Both the position numbers and the translations under genes were made by a program. From positions 248,001 through 312,000 of the forward strand of contig MARA01000023.1 in assembly GCA_001792895.1 (NCBI GenBank): 64,000 nt of DNA, written 5' to 3'. The notes beneath the pieces were generated by a model. The model ran no database searches and was not told where the DNA came from. It was given only the letters and a program-made list of their open reading frames with translations. This document shows, one piece after another, positions 1 through 12,115 of the stretch; position 1 is the first letter of the stretch, and each line of letters opens with the position of its first letter. The stretch comes from Lentinus brumalis. Lineage: Eukaryota; Basidiomycota; Agaricomycetes; Polyporales; Polyporaceae.

Positions 1-180
1 CAACACGTTCCTTCCCTCCCGCCTCTCTCTTCGGCTCGTTCTATGACGACAGGTACGCATGGTGCATCCTACGCCGGGGAAGCATACTGATGGCATCCGC
101 TATGTGCTGGTGTAGCCCATCCCATCCCTGGTTGGGTACCACCAACCATCGCCTCCACGAAATCCCCACCGCCAGCAGTC
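1..180. other. 5' flank of F-box gene
   Basis: Pyrimidine-rich leader sequence before the ATG at 181, with no recognisable gene. The start context is CAGTC before ATG. Nothing else is supported. Confidence 0.5.
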
Positions 181-2487
181 ATGGCTTGCTTCAACAAACT
201 CTCCGATGACCACCTACTTCAGATTTTTATGGAAGTTCGAGACACCGCGATTCAAGAAGAGGATGGGGTGCGGAAGATGCGGTGGTTGCGCCTTGCAGAA
301 GTATGTCACCGGTGGGCAGAGCTCATGAAGACCACCCCTGCAATGTGGTCCATCCTCCATTTCTTCGACGGCGCCGACTCCGACGTGGTTGCCACTTTCC
401 TTGGCAGGTCTGGCGATTTGACCGGTCTGGAAGTCTGTCTGGACTTCGGACGGTCTCGGTCCCCTCCGTCGTGGTCAGGAGCGATCCTTGATCCCCGGAA
501 CGCTCAACGCCTCGGGTCTCTGACCATCCGGTGGCATCTCATCCAGAAGAACAAGGTGTACCGCTTGATCGAGAAGTTACAAGCGGTCACCCTAACCAAT
601 CTGACGTTGGTCGAGGATGACTCCGGGGAGGATACCGTGGTGAGGCCTCCACGAACTTTCGCATGCCAGCTCATGGAGGAGTGGAGCTCCGCGACGGACG
701 CGGGCACTTTCGTGGAGGAGCTTCCTACCGACGAGACCACGGACGAAGACGAGCTCGAGAATCGTGATTACAAGAGTCAGGCCGTCGCCGAATTTATACT
801 TCGTGCAGAGGTGCCTTCCAGCTCTGAGTGGGAGAGCGGAAGCGAGGAACAAGAGGCGAAATACGGTGCCGCCTGGGACGAAGATGACTCTTCCGACGGA
901 TATGACGGGATCGAGGAGAACTTCGGCGACGAGGATAGCGAGGAGGACGCTGAGGAAGAAAGCTGCTCGGAGGAAAGCGACGGCTCGGAGGAAGAGCGCG
1001 ATGGCTTCAAGGAAGGAAGCGATGGCTCGGCGGAGGACAGTGAACGCGATGAGAATGAGGAGATACTCGTCAGCAATGTCAACCACTGGCGAACGTGGCT
1101 CCAGGACAGGGATAGGGATACGGAGGAAGAGAGCGATGAGATCAACGAAGGAAACCTGCTCCAGTCACCCCGCACGAGCGACGGGCATGAGGATGAGGAT
1201 GGCGCAGGCGACCGGTTCATTGTGGAAGTCATGCAGCACGTGCAACTCAAGGACGACAGCGACGAAGCGGACGATCTCGAACATTTCAGCTATGCGGTAC
1301 TGCCCCTGCCATACCTCCCTGCCCTGGTCGCACTTGCCATCTCTGGACTGTTGTTCGTGGCGATTCACCCTGCGAACAAGCCCACCTTGCGCAGCCTGGC
1401 GGTGTTGGATACAGGGAAGTATGGACCACCTTTCGTGCCTGGCTCTGGCAATGATGGGGTCCTTGATATCCTCAAGGACTGCACCAACCTCGAGCAGCTC
1501 ATAATTGGAAATATCTGCTGGCCAGATTCCACTCCCGGCGATCGGAGGGTGTCCCTGCCTCACCTTCAGAGTTTAGTATGCCTGGACGAACAGGATGTCA
1601 CTCGGGCGTTCTTGCCGTTTTTGGAACTCCAGAAGCCCGTCTTCCTGCATCCCGAAGGACTGCTGCACACGATGTACCGGATTGGCAAGGCCCGGTCTCC
1701 AGGCCAGGACTCCTCGACGGTGTTCAGGAATGCCCTGCTTGCCCTCATCGAATCCTCTCCCGAGCCCCAGCGGATGATCGAGGCAATCCTCAGCCCAAAA
1801 CATCTTAGTTTCCGCGCGGACGAGGGCTTTTTCGTGAGCGGGAGCTCGCGAGATGTCGACGACGCTCGTAACCATTGGCATATCAGCGCCGACGCCTCGG
1901 TCGACACTGATACTCAGCAGTCCTTGGCAATGGGGCGATGGACTGCATTTCCTGCCGCCATCGAGGAGTTCAGCAATCGAGCAATTTGGCGTACGGACAC
2001 CGTCTCCGACCTGGAGATACACCTCGCACCCTGTCATGAGTACGACAGGTTGGACGGCCTGAAGGACGCCGTGGACGCCTTTCAGTGTCTGCGCCGGTTT
2101 GTGATTGGAGGCGAATTTGCGGTCTGTCGATACCTTGCCGATCTACGCTCGACAAGCACAGGCTGGACGGGCCTCGAGGAGCTGTGCTTCTGCCTCCGCA
2201 CGCCGACGGAGAGGTGCTTCTTCGAATTGGTGGGCCTTTTGGATGTTCTGGGGACCAGCGCCGCGTTGCCCGAGAGACTCGTGGTGCGCTTTTCACCCCT
2301 ACCACCTGTCGCGCTGGATCCCTGGGAAGAGGCTGTACGAGCTGATCGATGCGTGGATTTCTGTGACCTGGTTCACTGGTACCCGACGATGAAGCTTGAC
2401 GTTTCAGTCATCGCTCACGAATGCTCAACGTGCCAACGTAGACTCTCAAATACGGTGGCTCCGGAATGCATCTTTCTCGCCCCCTGA
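181..2487 (+). CDS. F-box-like domain protein with acidic insert
   Basis: A single uninterrupted 768-residue frame. Residues about 5-60 have the shape of an F-box-like domain: LSDDHLLQIF, then LAEVCHRWAELM and TPAMWSIL, matching the usual pattern of Leu-Pro/Asp, Ile-Phe, Val-Cys-x-x-Trp and Thr-Pro-x-Leu-Trp. Such proteins usually dock on SKP1 in SCF ubiquitin ligases and recruit substrates; Agaricomycetes have large families of them. Residues about 190-360 are an unusual run of Glu, Asp and Ser that is probably disordered. The C-terminal half has scattered Leu-rich segments (for example LPHLQSLVCL) that could be a degenerate LRR-like substrate domain, which is an inference. The lack of introns is notable among intron-rich neighbours. 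The substrate is unknown. Confidence 0.8.
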   Translation: MACFNKLSDDHLLQIFMEVRDTAIQEEDGVRKMRWLRLAEVCHRWAELMKTTPAMWSILHFFDGADSDVVATFLGRSGDLTGLEVCLDFGRSRSPPSWSGAILDPRNAQRLGSLTIRWHLIQKNKVYRLIEKLQAVTLTNLTLVEDDSGEDTVVRPPRTFACQLMEEWSSATDAGTFVEELPTDETTDEDELENRDYKSQAVAEFILRAEVPSSSEWESGSEEQEAKYGAAWDEDDSSDGYDGIEENFGDEDSEEDAEEESCSEESDGSEEERDGFKEGSDGSAEDSERDENEEILVSNVNHWRTWLQDRDRDTEEESDEINEGNLLQSPRTSDGHEDEDGAGDRFIVEVMQHVQLKDDSDEADDLEHFSYAVLPLPYLPALVALAISGLLFVAIHPANKPTLRSLAVLDTGKYGPPFVPGSGNDGVLDILKDCTNLEQLIIGNICWPDSTPGDRRVSLPHLQSLVCLDEQDVTRAFLPFLELQKPVFLHPEGLLHTMYRIGKARSPGQDSSTVFRNALLALIESSPEPQRMIEAILSPKHLSFRADEGFFVSGSSRDVDDARNHWHISADASVDTDTQQSLAMGRWTAFPAAIEEFSNRAIWRTDTVSDLEIHLAPCHEYDRLDGLKDAVDAFQCLRRFVIGGEFAVCRYLADLRSTSTGWTGLEELCFCLRTPTERCFFELVGLLDVLGTSAALPERLVVRFSPLPPVALDPWEEAVRADRCVDFCDLVHWYPTMKLDVSVIAHECSTCQRRLSNTVAPECIFLAP

Positions 2488-3253
2488 GAGATGGTACGGC
2501 CGTCCTCAGAGGGGGAGGCTCCCTCTTTTCTAGATGTACAAGCACTTACTTTTACTGCTCAACTCTGTGTATAGGTGTACTACTGTAACCACTATCGATA
2601 CTTGTCAATCTGTGATCACATTCTCCGTACTACTGTATGTTCCAGACAACACTGATATATTTCGAGGACTCTGGGGTGTCTGTGGCACTGTAAAACCGCT
2701 CCATTGCGGTTAAGTTGTAACGATGTGCACAAACGGTACTGCAGTCTGCATGCCGCGAATGTTCGGATACAGGCTCACCGGCCACCTCGCATACCAACTA
2801 TTGGACTGCGACAGTCCTGCTAGCGAGGACTAGCGCTGCCGGCCTTCTACATAGGACGGCCACAAAGCTTCACGGAAGCAAAGATACGTACTTGACCATT
2901 CGGTCACGGTCGTACCGGAGTCGAGGAGGAGGAGGAGGAGGAGGAGGAGCACCGTGTTCGGAGCGCCGAAGCGCCCCGCGAATCCCGCTTAGAGAGTCGT
3001 CCGAAACACACATCACCGTTGTCCGTCAATGATACCGGGCGCGCGCGCGCGTCGTTGGAGTCAATGAGCGCACTGGTAGGAGTCTCAGGCGCAGATCCAA
3101 GTCCCCCTAGGACTCGGAGTCAGACGAGAGGGACGCACAACCCGACGATGTGTATTCGTAGACCAGCGTGCGGGCATCCGCACCATGTACAAGTACATGT
3201 ATGGATCTAAGTATAGTGTAGTAGGATACTACGATGTGACAGACCTTGACCGA
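2488..3253. other. Intergenic, 3' flank of F-box gene
   Basis: No coding frame of credible length. It contains a GAG trinucleotide repeat and a short GC-alternating run near 3040-3052. Nothing else was recognised. Confidence 0.5.
2923..2949 (+). repeat. (GAG)9 microsatellite
   Basis: Nine perfect GAG units in non-coding sequence. Simple sequence repeat with no inferred function. Confidence 0.9.
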
Positions 3254-3970
3254 TTAAAGGTCAAGGCTCTGCAGTTCTGTGTCACTGCGGACTAGGAAGT
3301 AGGGGACCGTCTCGACCAGCTGGTAGACTTCATATACGTACTGTGCAAACACCGGGAGCAACCGCTCTTTTCTCAGAACAAAATTGAGGAAGGCCATGGA
3401 GGGGAGACGATGATAGAGCTCGCGGGTGCCCGGGAGCAAGGGTTGGAGAGCGTCAAGCAGACGCGCCTCCCGGAGATGTTCGAGCCGCTCGTCCTCGCAC
3501 TCCAGGAGTACGTGCTCTTCCTTCTCGATGGCCTTCCGCTTACGACAGAACCGACAGATGCGGCGATGTTCCGGCACCTGAGGAGAGCGACGCCGGCCGA
3601 CCTCAATACCAAACGGGTGGTCGGACGTGAGGAGTCGGACTAGCGCTTCCCGCGGTTTGGTGCTAGTAAGCTTGAGGTACGGTTGCGGTGCGCAGACCTG
3701 CGACAACGACGGAGCAGAGGAAAGACGGCTGAAACGGGCCCACAGCATAGGTAAGCGGCGGGAGTCTCGCACGGTTGTGAAGAGGTGGCGCGCGAGCGAT
3801 TGCTCCAGGTCCTGGATCAGCCTCGCGACACTGTCCGTCGTCGGCCAGACATCCAGCGCAACTGGGACAGGGACGGGGAGCGAGAGGAGGCTGTGGCAGA
3901 GATCACTCCACCAAGTCGAGTGACCGTTCTGCGCAAGTGTCCAGGCTGACCACAGTTGTGGCGGCGCTCG
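3254..3970 (-). mobile_element. Truncated LINE-type reverse transcriptase, C-terminal remnant
   Basis: On the minus strand an open frame (about 240 residues from 3970 down) resembles the extreme C-terminus of non-LTR retrotransposon polyproteins in basidiomycetes. It has a NGHSTWWSDL segment, a region LTSDHPFGIEVGRRR, and then a Cys/His cluster of the form CRFC-x11-H-x4-C (CRFCRKRKAIEKEEHVLLEC), the zinc-knuckle-like motif that follows the RT/RNase H region in these elements. No RT catalytic domain (FxDD) or endonuclease is present, so it is a 5'-truncated dead copy, as expected of LINE insertion. The open frame runs to 4216, overlapping MSH2 exon 1 on the other strand; that upstream part has no element-like features. 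Family assignment is from memory. Confidence 0.6.
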
Positions 3971-4076
3971 AAAGCGCGACACTCCGCACACGCGTCGACG
4001 CGTCCACGCGACGCGTCTTGGGCGCGTGTGGCCGCCGAGCCTCTTACGTCCTCCCACCTCCTTGTCCACCTCCACC

Positions 4077-7000
4077 ATGTCCCTGATGTATGGGAAGGAG
4101 AAAGATGCCGAGTACGAGATAGGTGAACTGGAGATCTGTCGTGCATGTCCATCGGAAGCTAAGCACATAACCTGTAGACAACTCCTCTCACCCGGGGTTC
4201 TGTTCATTCTTCGCAAAGCTCGAACGCAAGTCGCCCGACACGGGCACTGTACGTCTGTTCTACCGCAGCGAATACTACTCCGTACACGGGCCCGACGCGT
4301 TCTACGTTGCGACGCATGTATTCCGCACGAACTCGGTCATCAAGTACCTCGGCGGCCGCTCAGGGCTGCCGAGTGTCACGCTCAGCGAGAGTCTCGCGAA
4401 GAGCTTCCTCCGTGATGCGCTCACAAGCAAGCAGCTGAAGGTGGAGATCTGGGTTCCGGAAGCCGGGCAGGGGAAGAAGGCAACGAAGTTCGTCTTGGAC
4501 AAAGAGGTGCGCTAGTCAATGTCGCGACCCTCGCGTTTGCTTTGTGTAAGTCACTCAATGTGGAGCAGGCATCTCCCGGAAACCTCTCTGCAGTTGAGGA
4601 TCTTTTGTTCGTGAACACGGACATCATCTCTGCGCCTATTGTGATGGCGATCAAGATTGCGAACATGCCTGCAGCGGCCGGGAGCAGCACCGTCAAGACA
4701 AAGAGCGTCGGTGTCGCTTACGCTGACAGCAGCACACGCGAGCTGGGCGTCGCAGACTTTGTGGACAACGACCTGTTCTCGAACACTGAGGTCCGTCTTT
4801 GTGCGATTTCTCGTATGACCGCCCATGCTGATCACCCCTTTGTCGTCACCGCTACCTATATATGCCGCAGACCCTCATCATTCAGCTGTCGGTCAAGGAG
4901 GCCATCATCCCTACCGGAACTGCCTCGGGTACGACGGAACGCGACTTCGACTTGAAGAAGCTCAAGGAAGTCTTGGATCGTTGCGGCGTGGTCATCACTG
5001 AACGCAAGCCGAGTACGTCCCGCTAGTTTTTCGAAGCTCGAAGGGATGTCAACTGAAGTCCTCGGTCGCAGGCGACTTCACTACGAAGAACATCAACGAT
5101 GACCTCTTACGGTTGCTCAGTGCGAGTTCCACTCCATCGTCGTCCACAGATGCTGCAGCTGTCATTCGTGAGTTTGGCTCGCCTTGATCGATAGGTTTGC
5201 TAATGTGACACGCATTCATCGCCAGCGCAACTTGCACTACCGATAGCACCGGCATCGCTGTCAGCATTAGTATCATACCTCTCCCTCCTCTCTGATCCGT
5301 CGAACCATGGCGCGTGGAGTATACGCACACATGATTTGTCCCAGTATATGCGTCTCGATGCCAGCGCACTACGGGCACTGAACCTCACAGAAGCTCCAGG
5401 AAACATCGTACGACCCGACTTGCACTCCGCACACTCGCTTGACTGACGAGGACGCGCATAGGGCTCAAACAAGAACACGACCCTCTTCGGGCTCCTTAAC
5501 AAGTGTAAGACCGCCCAAGGTTCCCGCTTGCTCGGGAGCTGGCTCAAGCAACCGTTGGTCAACCGACACGAGATTCGTGAGTCAGGACATAAGCTGACTG
5601 GTTGTGCTCGAGAACCTTACACGCACATAGTAAAGCGTCAAAACCTAGTGGAGATGTTTTTCGAGGATGCCAACACCCGCAGGACATTACAGGACGAATA
5701 TTTGAAACTCATGCCCGACATGCACCGTATCTGCAAACGGTTTCAAAAGTCCGTCGCTTCGTTGGAGGATGTTGTTCGGGTGTATCAAGCTGTATTGAAG
5801 GTGCGATGCGTTTGAGATGGCCAATGACGCGTGCTGATATTGAGCACTGCTCAGTTGGAAGGGCTCATCAGTACCATTGAGGCTACAGAAACAAGCTCAG
5901 TGGAATACAAGGCTCTCTTGGAAGAGACATATCTTTCCAAGTTCAAGGTGCGCCATGGTGCTCTGCGTTGCCACTCGCAGGTAATCATCTTACATACCTC
6001 TTCGCAGGAGTACGAGACAGCGCTCTCGAAGTATTCCGAGATGGTCCAGCAGACGCTTGACCTCGACGAGCTGGAGAATCACAATTTCGTGATCAAGCCT
6101 GACTACGACTCTCGCCTTCAGGAGCTTGCAGACAAGCTGAGCGAAGTACGTGATGGTCTGGACGAACAGCACCGCAAGGCTGGGAAGACGCTTGGTTTGG
6201 AACTGGACAAGAAACTTCATCTCGAGAACTCGCCGCAGTATGGGTATTGCTTCCGCGTGACGAAGAATGTCGGTGCCTCTACGCACTCTGCTGGCTGCCA
6301 TCGAGCTGACCGTCTGGGGATGTGTACTAGGACGCCAAGGTGCTGCAGGAAGATAAGAGAAAGTGGATCGAACTCGGGGCATTGAAGAGCGGCGTCTTCT
6401 TCACAACCTCGGCACTCAAGAGCCTATCCACTGAGTACAGTGAGCTCACTGAGCAGTACTCGCGAACACAGAGCGGTCTCGTGAAGGAAGTTGTCAACAT
6501 AGCATGTGAGTCCTTTGACTCCATTCTCTCTCCAGCGCTGATGATGTATACGGACGTACAGCGACGTACACTCCGGTGTTAGAGGCGTTGAATAATGTGA
6601 TTGCACACCTGGACGTCATCATCAGCTTGGCGCACGTTGCGGTGAACGCCCCCGAGTCGTATGTCAAGCCCGAGATCCTTGAGCGAGGTGGGCGTTAGGA
6701 TTCGGGCTCACCTAGTGGTGCTGTTCGCCTGACTTTTACAAGGTTCCGGTAGCTTGGTCCTCAGGGAAGCTCGTCATCCCTGTCTGGAGGTCCAGGACGA
6801 TGTCAGCTTCATACCAAACGACGTAGAGATGATCAAAGGTGCGCTGATTGCTTATCGACTCTTTTTTCTTCGCTCACTTCGCACTTGTGCAGATGATAGC
6901 GAGTTTCAGATCATCAGTACGTCCCCCCTATTTTCTCTGTCGACTTCGCTCCGTCCTGAATGAAATTCTACAGCTGGTCCAAACATGGGTGGAAAGAGCA

Positions 7001-7998
7001 CGTACATCCGTCAAGTGGGCGTGATTGCACTCATGGCACAAACGGGCTGTTTCGTTCCGTGTGCGTCGGCGAAGATCCCCATCTTCGACTCGATCTTGTG
7101 CCGCGTCGGCGCGGGCGACAGCCAACTGAAGGGTATCTCCACTTTCATGGCAGAGATGCTCGAGACCGCGACAATCCTTCGAGTAGGTTCGCCCACCTGA
7201 TTTCTTGTTTCATGGCTGAATGTGTCGTGCAGTCCGCGTCAAAAGACTCGCTGATCATCATCGATGAGTTAGGGCGAGGTACGTTCAGGCTGAGTTGCTC
7301 ATGAGCCGTACTGATGTTGCGTTTAGGGACGTCGACATATGACGGATTCGGTCTGGCGTGGGCTATCTCCGAGTATGTCTGTTCACTGACATATCATGTC
7401 TATACATCTGATGGTCTTATTCAGGCACATCGCGTCGCAAATTCATGCGTTCTGTATGTTCGCGACGCACTTCCACGAGCTTACCGCTCTCGACCAGGAG
7501 ATCAAGCACGTTAAGAACCTCCATGTGGTCGCGCATGTGTCGAAGTCAGACGAAGATGGCCGTGATCGCGACCTAACTCTGCTGTACAAAGTAGAGCCTG
7601 GCGTCTGCGACCAGAGCTTTGGTATCCACGTCGCGGAGCTCGCGAACTTCCCGGAGAGCGTGGTAAAGGTATGCTCATGCTATGTCATATGCGGACAGTC
7701 TGTGCCTGACAATTGCGCGTAGCTGGCGAGGAAGAAGGCTGAAGAACTCGAGGACTTCAATGAAGAGAAGGCCGAGTCCAAACTGCCTCTTGAGGTGATC
7801 GAAGAGGGTACGAAGATTGTCGAGGAAATGCTGCGCACATGGGCTTCCAAGTCCACCGATGATGGCGAAGACATTGTGATGGACGATGATGACGTCTCGC
7901 CTGAGGAGCAGCTGGAGGAACTAAGGAGGTGTGTCGAGCAGTTCCGTCCGAGGATCGAGAGCAATGCTTGGGCGCAGGGCTTGCTTGCGTCGTTGTGA
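4077..7998 (+). CDS. MSH2: DNA mismatch repair ATPase MSH2
   Basis: MutS homologue that pairs with MSH6 or MSH3 in the nucleus to recognise base mismatches and small loops. I trace an intact gene of about 15 exons. Exon 1 is 4077-4122 (ATG in a CCACC context), exon 2 is 4178-4506 with the N-terminal mismatch-binding lead [10 protein letters not shown] and SVHGPDALYVATHV, exon 3 is 4569-4790 and exon 4 starts at 4871. Connector and lever regions follow: [14 protein letters not shown] near 5490, [12 protein letters not shown] near 5750 and [13 protein letters not shown] near 6065. The ATPase domain begins near 6970 with Walker [10 protein letters not shown], then [11 protein letters not shown], Walker [22 protein letters not shown] across introns near 7180-7370, and [11 protein letters not shown]. 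The C-terminal helix-turn-helix, used for dimerisation, ends at TGA 7996-7998. Nothing seen suggests inactivation. Confidence 0.97.
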
Positions 7999-8567
7999 TT
8001 GCTCTATCTTCTTCACATCTTGCTGTCATCTGTAGCTATCGCATGCTCTGGAGTGCTTTGTCTATCGCCCATGGAATGCCACCCCACGTTGGACCTCACC
8101 TTCCTCGAAAGGCATTTGGTCTGTACGGCCTCGTACTCGAGGCGCGATCACGTGCGGGGCGTGTCCTCGAGGCGCTGCAGTTTGCCACCCGAGCGTCCTT
8201 GCGAGCGTCGAGCACTCCTTGGAGTGGCACCTTTCACCTCGTTCTTTCACAGAACAACGCGTCGAGGAACACGATGGTCTCGGCGGAGGACCTACATATG
8301 GACGCCCTCCTTTGTGCCGCCGACCTGCAGGAGGCTCGCGCCATCCTCGCGCGCACACACTGCGTTGCAACAAAGCACCATTCGCGTCGGTCTTGCCCGA
8401 TACAACAGTACAAAAGCGCATCTACGTGAGTGGACACCTTCAAAGCCCTGCCAGCTCCTCCCCCCGTCCATCGACTTCGTCAACCCCAAGTACTCGACTC
8501 TTCGCCGGTGTTTGTACAATTCTTTCCGATTCTTGTCTCCGAACGGCCCCTTGTCCCTATCATCAGC
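7999..8567. other. Intergenic between MSH2 and DUF3433 gene
   Basis: MSH2 3' flank and the upstream region of the next gene. Several short frames overlap on both strands, but none has recognisable features. Confidence 0.5.
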
Positions 8568-11279
8568 ATGTCCGTCAATAGCGACAGTTTCAGCAGGGCG
8601 AACGACGAGGCGAGATTGTCATTAATCCGTGATCGTGGTCATTACTAACAGATCGTAGTGGAGGCGTGGTCTGTCTCCGAGTGAGATCGACGGGCAGGCC
8701 GGACGGACACAACAGACGCAGCGACCCCGTGACGGTGCGACACCGGTACCCTTCCAGGGAGAGTCTCGTGAGTCAAGTGTCCTCATCTGGTGATGTACTT
8801 TGACGTTAACTGCATTCATCACAGAGACTCATGGTCCACGGCCGCCCGGAGCAGTCCCCATAGGTCTCAACGAGTGGGTCTTGGGTGGAGTGATGGTGTT
8901 GCTAATCTTGTGTGCGGTCGGGTTGGAGGTCGGCTTTTTGCGTACCAGGGACAAAGGTTCGTGCATGTGTCCATATGATTCATCTGTGTGGTGTCTGACG
9001 CCATGCGTAGGACGACCTGCGCCCTCATGGTGGGTTACGGAGAGCTTCCATTGGGAGTATTATCTTATGGTGAGTGAGCTGCACACTCTCTAGAGATATC
9101 AAGTGTCATGCATCCTGGTTGCAGAGTTCCCTCCCACTTGGAGGAGCGATGGTCCTGTCGCTGCTCTGGGGCATGGTGCAGGACGCCATGCTAAAGCTCC
9201 AGGTAATGAGAGATGTGTTTGTGCTTCCCGCCTCAATTGACTTCAGTCGCATCAGCCGTTGGTCAACTTGACTTGCGACCATCCAGCGCGGAACGCGAAG
9301 AGGACAGTCCTCTGCGACTACACGGGCAACGGGTAAGCCCGGCTGTCTCGCACGTCGTCGCATTCCTGATCGCCACGCTGCAGGGTGGTTGCGTCGTACA
9401 GAGCGTGGCGCAACAGCGACTATATGGTCGTGTTCCTGATCATGACCACGCTGCTCACCACCAGCCTTAAGCCGCTGTCTGGAACGCTGCTGTCCGTGCG
9501 CGATGTCTGGTGGTTGGCTCCTGGTACGTCTACATCTCATCGGTTATTGCTGAGGGCATGTATGGTGTTCATGACATACTAGCGCAAAACGTTACTGGCA
9601 TCAGCAAAGTCAGCCAGGACGCCGGAGATCAGTTTAAGGACATGATTGGTGAGCCTTAGTCCTCGGGGTCATCTGTCACTTTCACCAACCCATTTATCAG
9701 CTTTCCAAGGCGCATCTGGCTTCGCCACTGCCAGAGTCCTCTTCGACATTGGTCCGGCTCCCTTCATCACGGAAGATGGACACGCAGTGGAAGCGTTCCA
9801 GGTGAGTCGGCTGGATATCTCATCGGCGCATCATCGTGGCTCATCGTACATGCCAATCTCCAGCTTCCTGTCGGGCAGAACGGCACGGCGTATGCGAACG
9901 TCACAGCGGTGTTCAACCGGGCTGTCTGCGTGTCTCCCACGACGGTAAGCTCCCCCGATGTCATCGGGCGAGTCTATGGCTGAATGCGTGTCCGTACTAG
10001 TTCCTCATGGAAAATGACGGTACCATGCTCTGGAACAACACCGTCTGGTTCGACGACTGCCGCTTCTCCTTCACCGTCGACGGCGACTCGTCCAACCTCT
10101 TCGGTATGCATCTAGTCTACTGTTTGACCCACTATCGCGACGCTGACAGGCTATTACTGCCGCAGGTGTGGAGACCCTGCCCGACCTCGCGGAGTGCACC
10201 AACTTCACCGGGACGCCCCCTCAACATCGCCCGGTTGTCTTTTGGTTCTTCTCCTACGAGCCGCAGCCGATCTTTTCCGCCGTCCAGTGCACGCCGCAGG
10301 TCTCCGTCAGCGACGTGCGAGTAGCCATCGACCTCGCCTCCAACACGACAAGCCTGGTGGCCGTCAATGAGACCAGGACGTCGACGATCGGGAGCGTGGG
10401 CTATCTGCCGTACAACGGGCTTTTTTTCGACAACGCCACGCTCGACACAGCTGCTATGTCACGCTTGCAGAGCGTACAGGAGCAGCTTCCGAGCGCGGTG
10501 TTCCAGGCGGCCAAGGCGAAGGACGCCAGCCTGCGGAACACGTTCGTATATTACGGCTTTACCAACATCACAGCCGAAATATACGTACGTGTTCCTGCTT
10601 TTCCTCCCTCTTTTGTGTCGTGACCCAGCTAACCGTGCCCCTTTGTAGAACACGTATCTCAGTCTGATCGCGAGAAGTCTGTACTTCGTGCCCAGCGAGG
10701 AGCCCGTCCTGATCGAAGTCGGGGCGAACTGCAAGCGCCTGTTCCTCGTGTACGTCCCGTCCCTTCGCGGCCATTCTGTACGCTTGCTCAGGTATCGCTG
10801 ACGCGAATCCCGCTCGATCATCCAGCGCGATCGCAGTCCACTCGCTCGCAGCCGTCATGATTGTCCTCGCATTCTACGGCGCACTCATGGGCGTCGTCCA
10901 CCACCGCCTGCGGCGCCGCTTCACCATCCCGGAGCACTACGGCACGATCGCGACCGGCTTCCTGCTCACCGTCGACCCGGAGGTGGGCGAGGAGCTGCAG
11001 CAGGCTGCTGCCCTGTCCTCCAAGGCGGGCTCTATCCCGCGCGCGCTCGCGGACTGCCGGTTCGCGATGGACGTGCAGACGGGGCGGGTGGGCATGACGC
11101 GCGTCCCGGCCCTCCGCGCGCGCAGGTCTCGTCTGCGGCGTGTTTGCTCGTGGCTGGGGAGGCTGTGGAGAGCGACGGACGCTGGGGAGACGGAGACGGA
11201 GACGGCGGAGACGGCCAGCACGGCGGTTTCTGCATACGGTCGTTCTGGCAGCCGATCCACTGTCGCGACGGCCGTCTGA
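8568..11279 (+). CDS. DUF3433-type multi-pass membrane protein
   Basis: Multi-exon gene of a fungal family with no established function. The proposed start MSVNSDSFSRAND is at 8568. A cytoplasmic Gln/Arg-rich stretch follows (about 8665-8770), then the first transmembrane helix near 8880 (VLGGVMVLLILCAVGLEVGF). Next comes the family hallmark: a hydrophobic segment near 9135, LKLQ, then QPLVNLTCDHPARNAKRTVL and DY in 9245-9330, followed by a helix and LKPLSGTLL near 9460-9490. In DUF3433 proteins the conserved form is Gln-Pro-[YF]-Val-[DN]-Leu, a small-residue stretch, and a basic segment ending in Leu-Asp-Tyr. The large extracytoplasmic middle (9640-10600) has many Asn-x-Ser/Thr sites. The last helix is near 10850, followed by a cytoplasmic tail rich in Arg and Thr/Glu. 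The exon 1 / exon 2 junction near 8620-8660 is uncertain. Confidence 0.72.
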
Positions 11280-12115
11280 AGAGCCTTCGAACATCTGGCC
11301 ATCCGTCTCCCGCCGGACTCGTCCATCTGCCTTACATATCTATTTTTCGGTGTCGTCTAGGTGCGCCCTACGCTCCTTCGTTTCGTTTCTTTCGCTGCCG
11401 TATGCGACCTCGATGACCCGTTCCCCCCTTCGACTTCGAGATATTTACCGTTCGTCATAACTTATCAACTATTTTCGAGTTCGCTTGTGCCCATCCATCG
11501 TCACCTTCTCCCCTGCTTTGTTCCTGATGACACGCACGTCCACGTCCACTACTTACGACTGTCCTGCTTGATCTACTGTAGCCCAGTGCCCAATGTAGCC
11601 TACTTACTCACCTACGTACTGTACCTATTGTGTTGTATCCAATAGCACCCATGTTCCTCGTTCATAGGCCCGCGGAGAACGTATATATGGCGGCTCTGAT
11701 GCGTCGAACCTCAGGCTCACGACGAGGCCTTCAGAGCGGGCTCAGGAGCAGGTCGCACACCGCACACCGCACACATACATGTATGAGAGTTCAGATCATT
11801 CGTTCAAATTGATAGGTAGTGGCAAAACGTCAAAGCAAGTACAAAAACAAAGCGCAGACAGCGATAGCGATACAGAGCGAATAATGATACACTATAATGA
11901 TACGCAAGGATTCTTCGCAGAGGGGTCCGGAGAGAATGGCGACAAGGAGAGTGAGTAGTGAGCAGTCGCGCCGACCGTCACAGACGGCGACGGGGCGGTG
12001 GCGTGGCGTGGCGTGATAGATGGAAGCTCAGGATGAGCAGCTTTTGTGTAGGAAGTGTGTGTGTGTGTGTGTGTTGTCCACGAGCGATATGGGGATGGGG
12101 GGAGAGGTGAACAGT
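11280..12115. other. Convergent intergenic region
   Basis: Lies between the 3' ends of two convergent genes, so it holds both 3' UTRs. It is T- and C-rich near 11330-11600. No gene was recognised. Confidence 0.5.
12055..12074 (+). repeat. (GT)10 dinucleotide repeat
   Basis: Ten perfect GT units just downstream of the stop codon of the minus-strand gene, probably inside its 3' UTR. Confidence 0.9.

Noticed and set aside
592..1250. Minus-strand frames of 157-164 codons, Ser- or Leu-rich
   Set aside because: Antisense to the Glu/Asp/Ser tract of the F-box gene, where every frame stays open.
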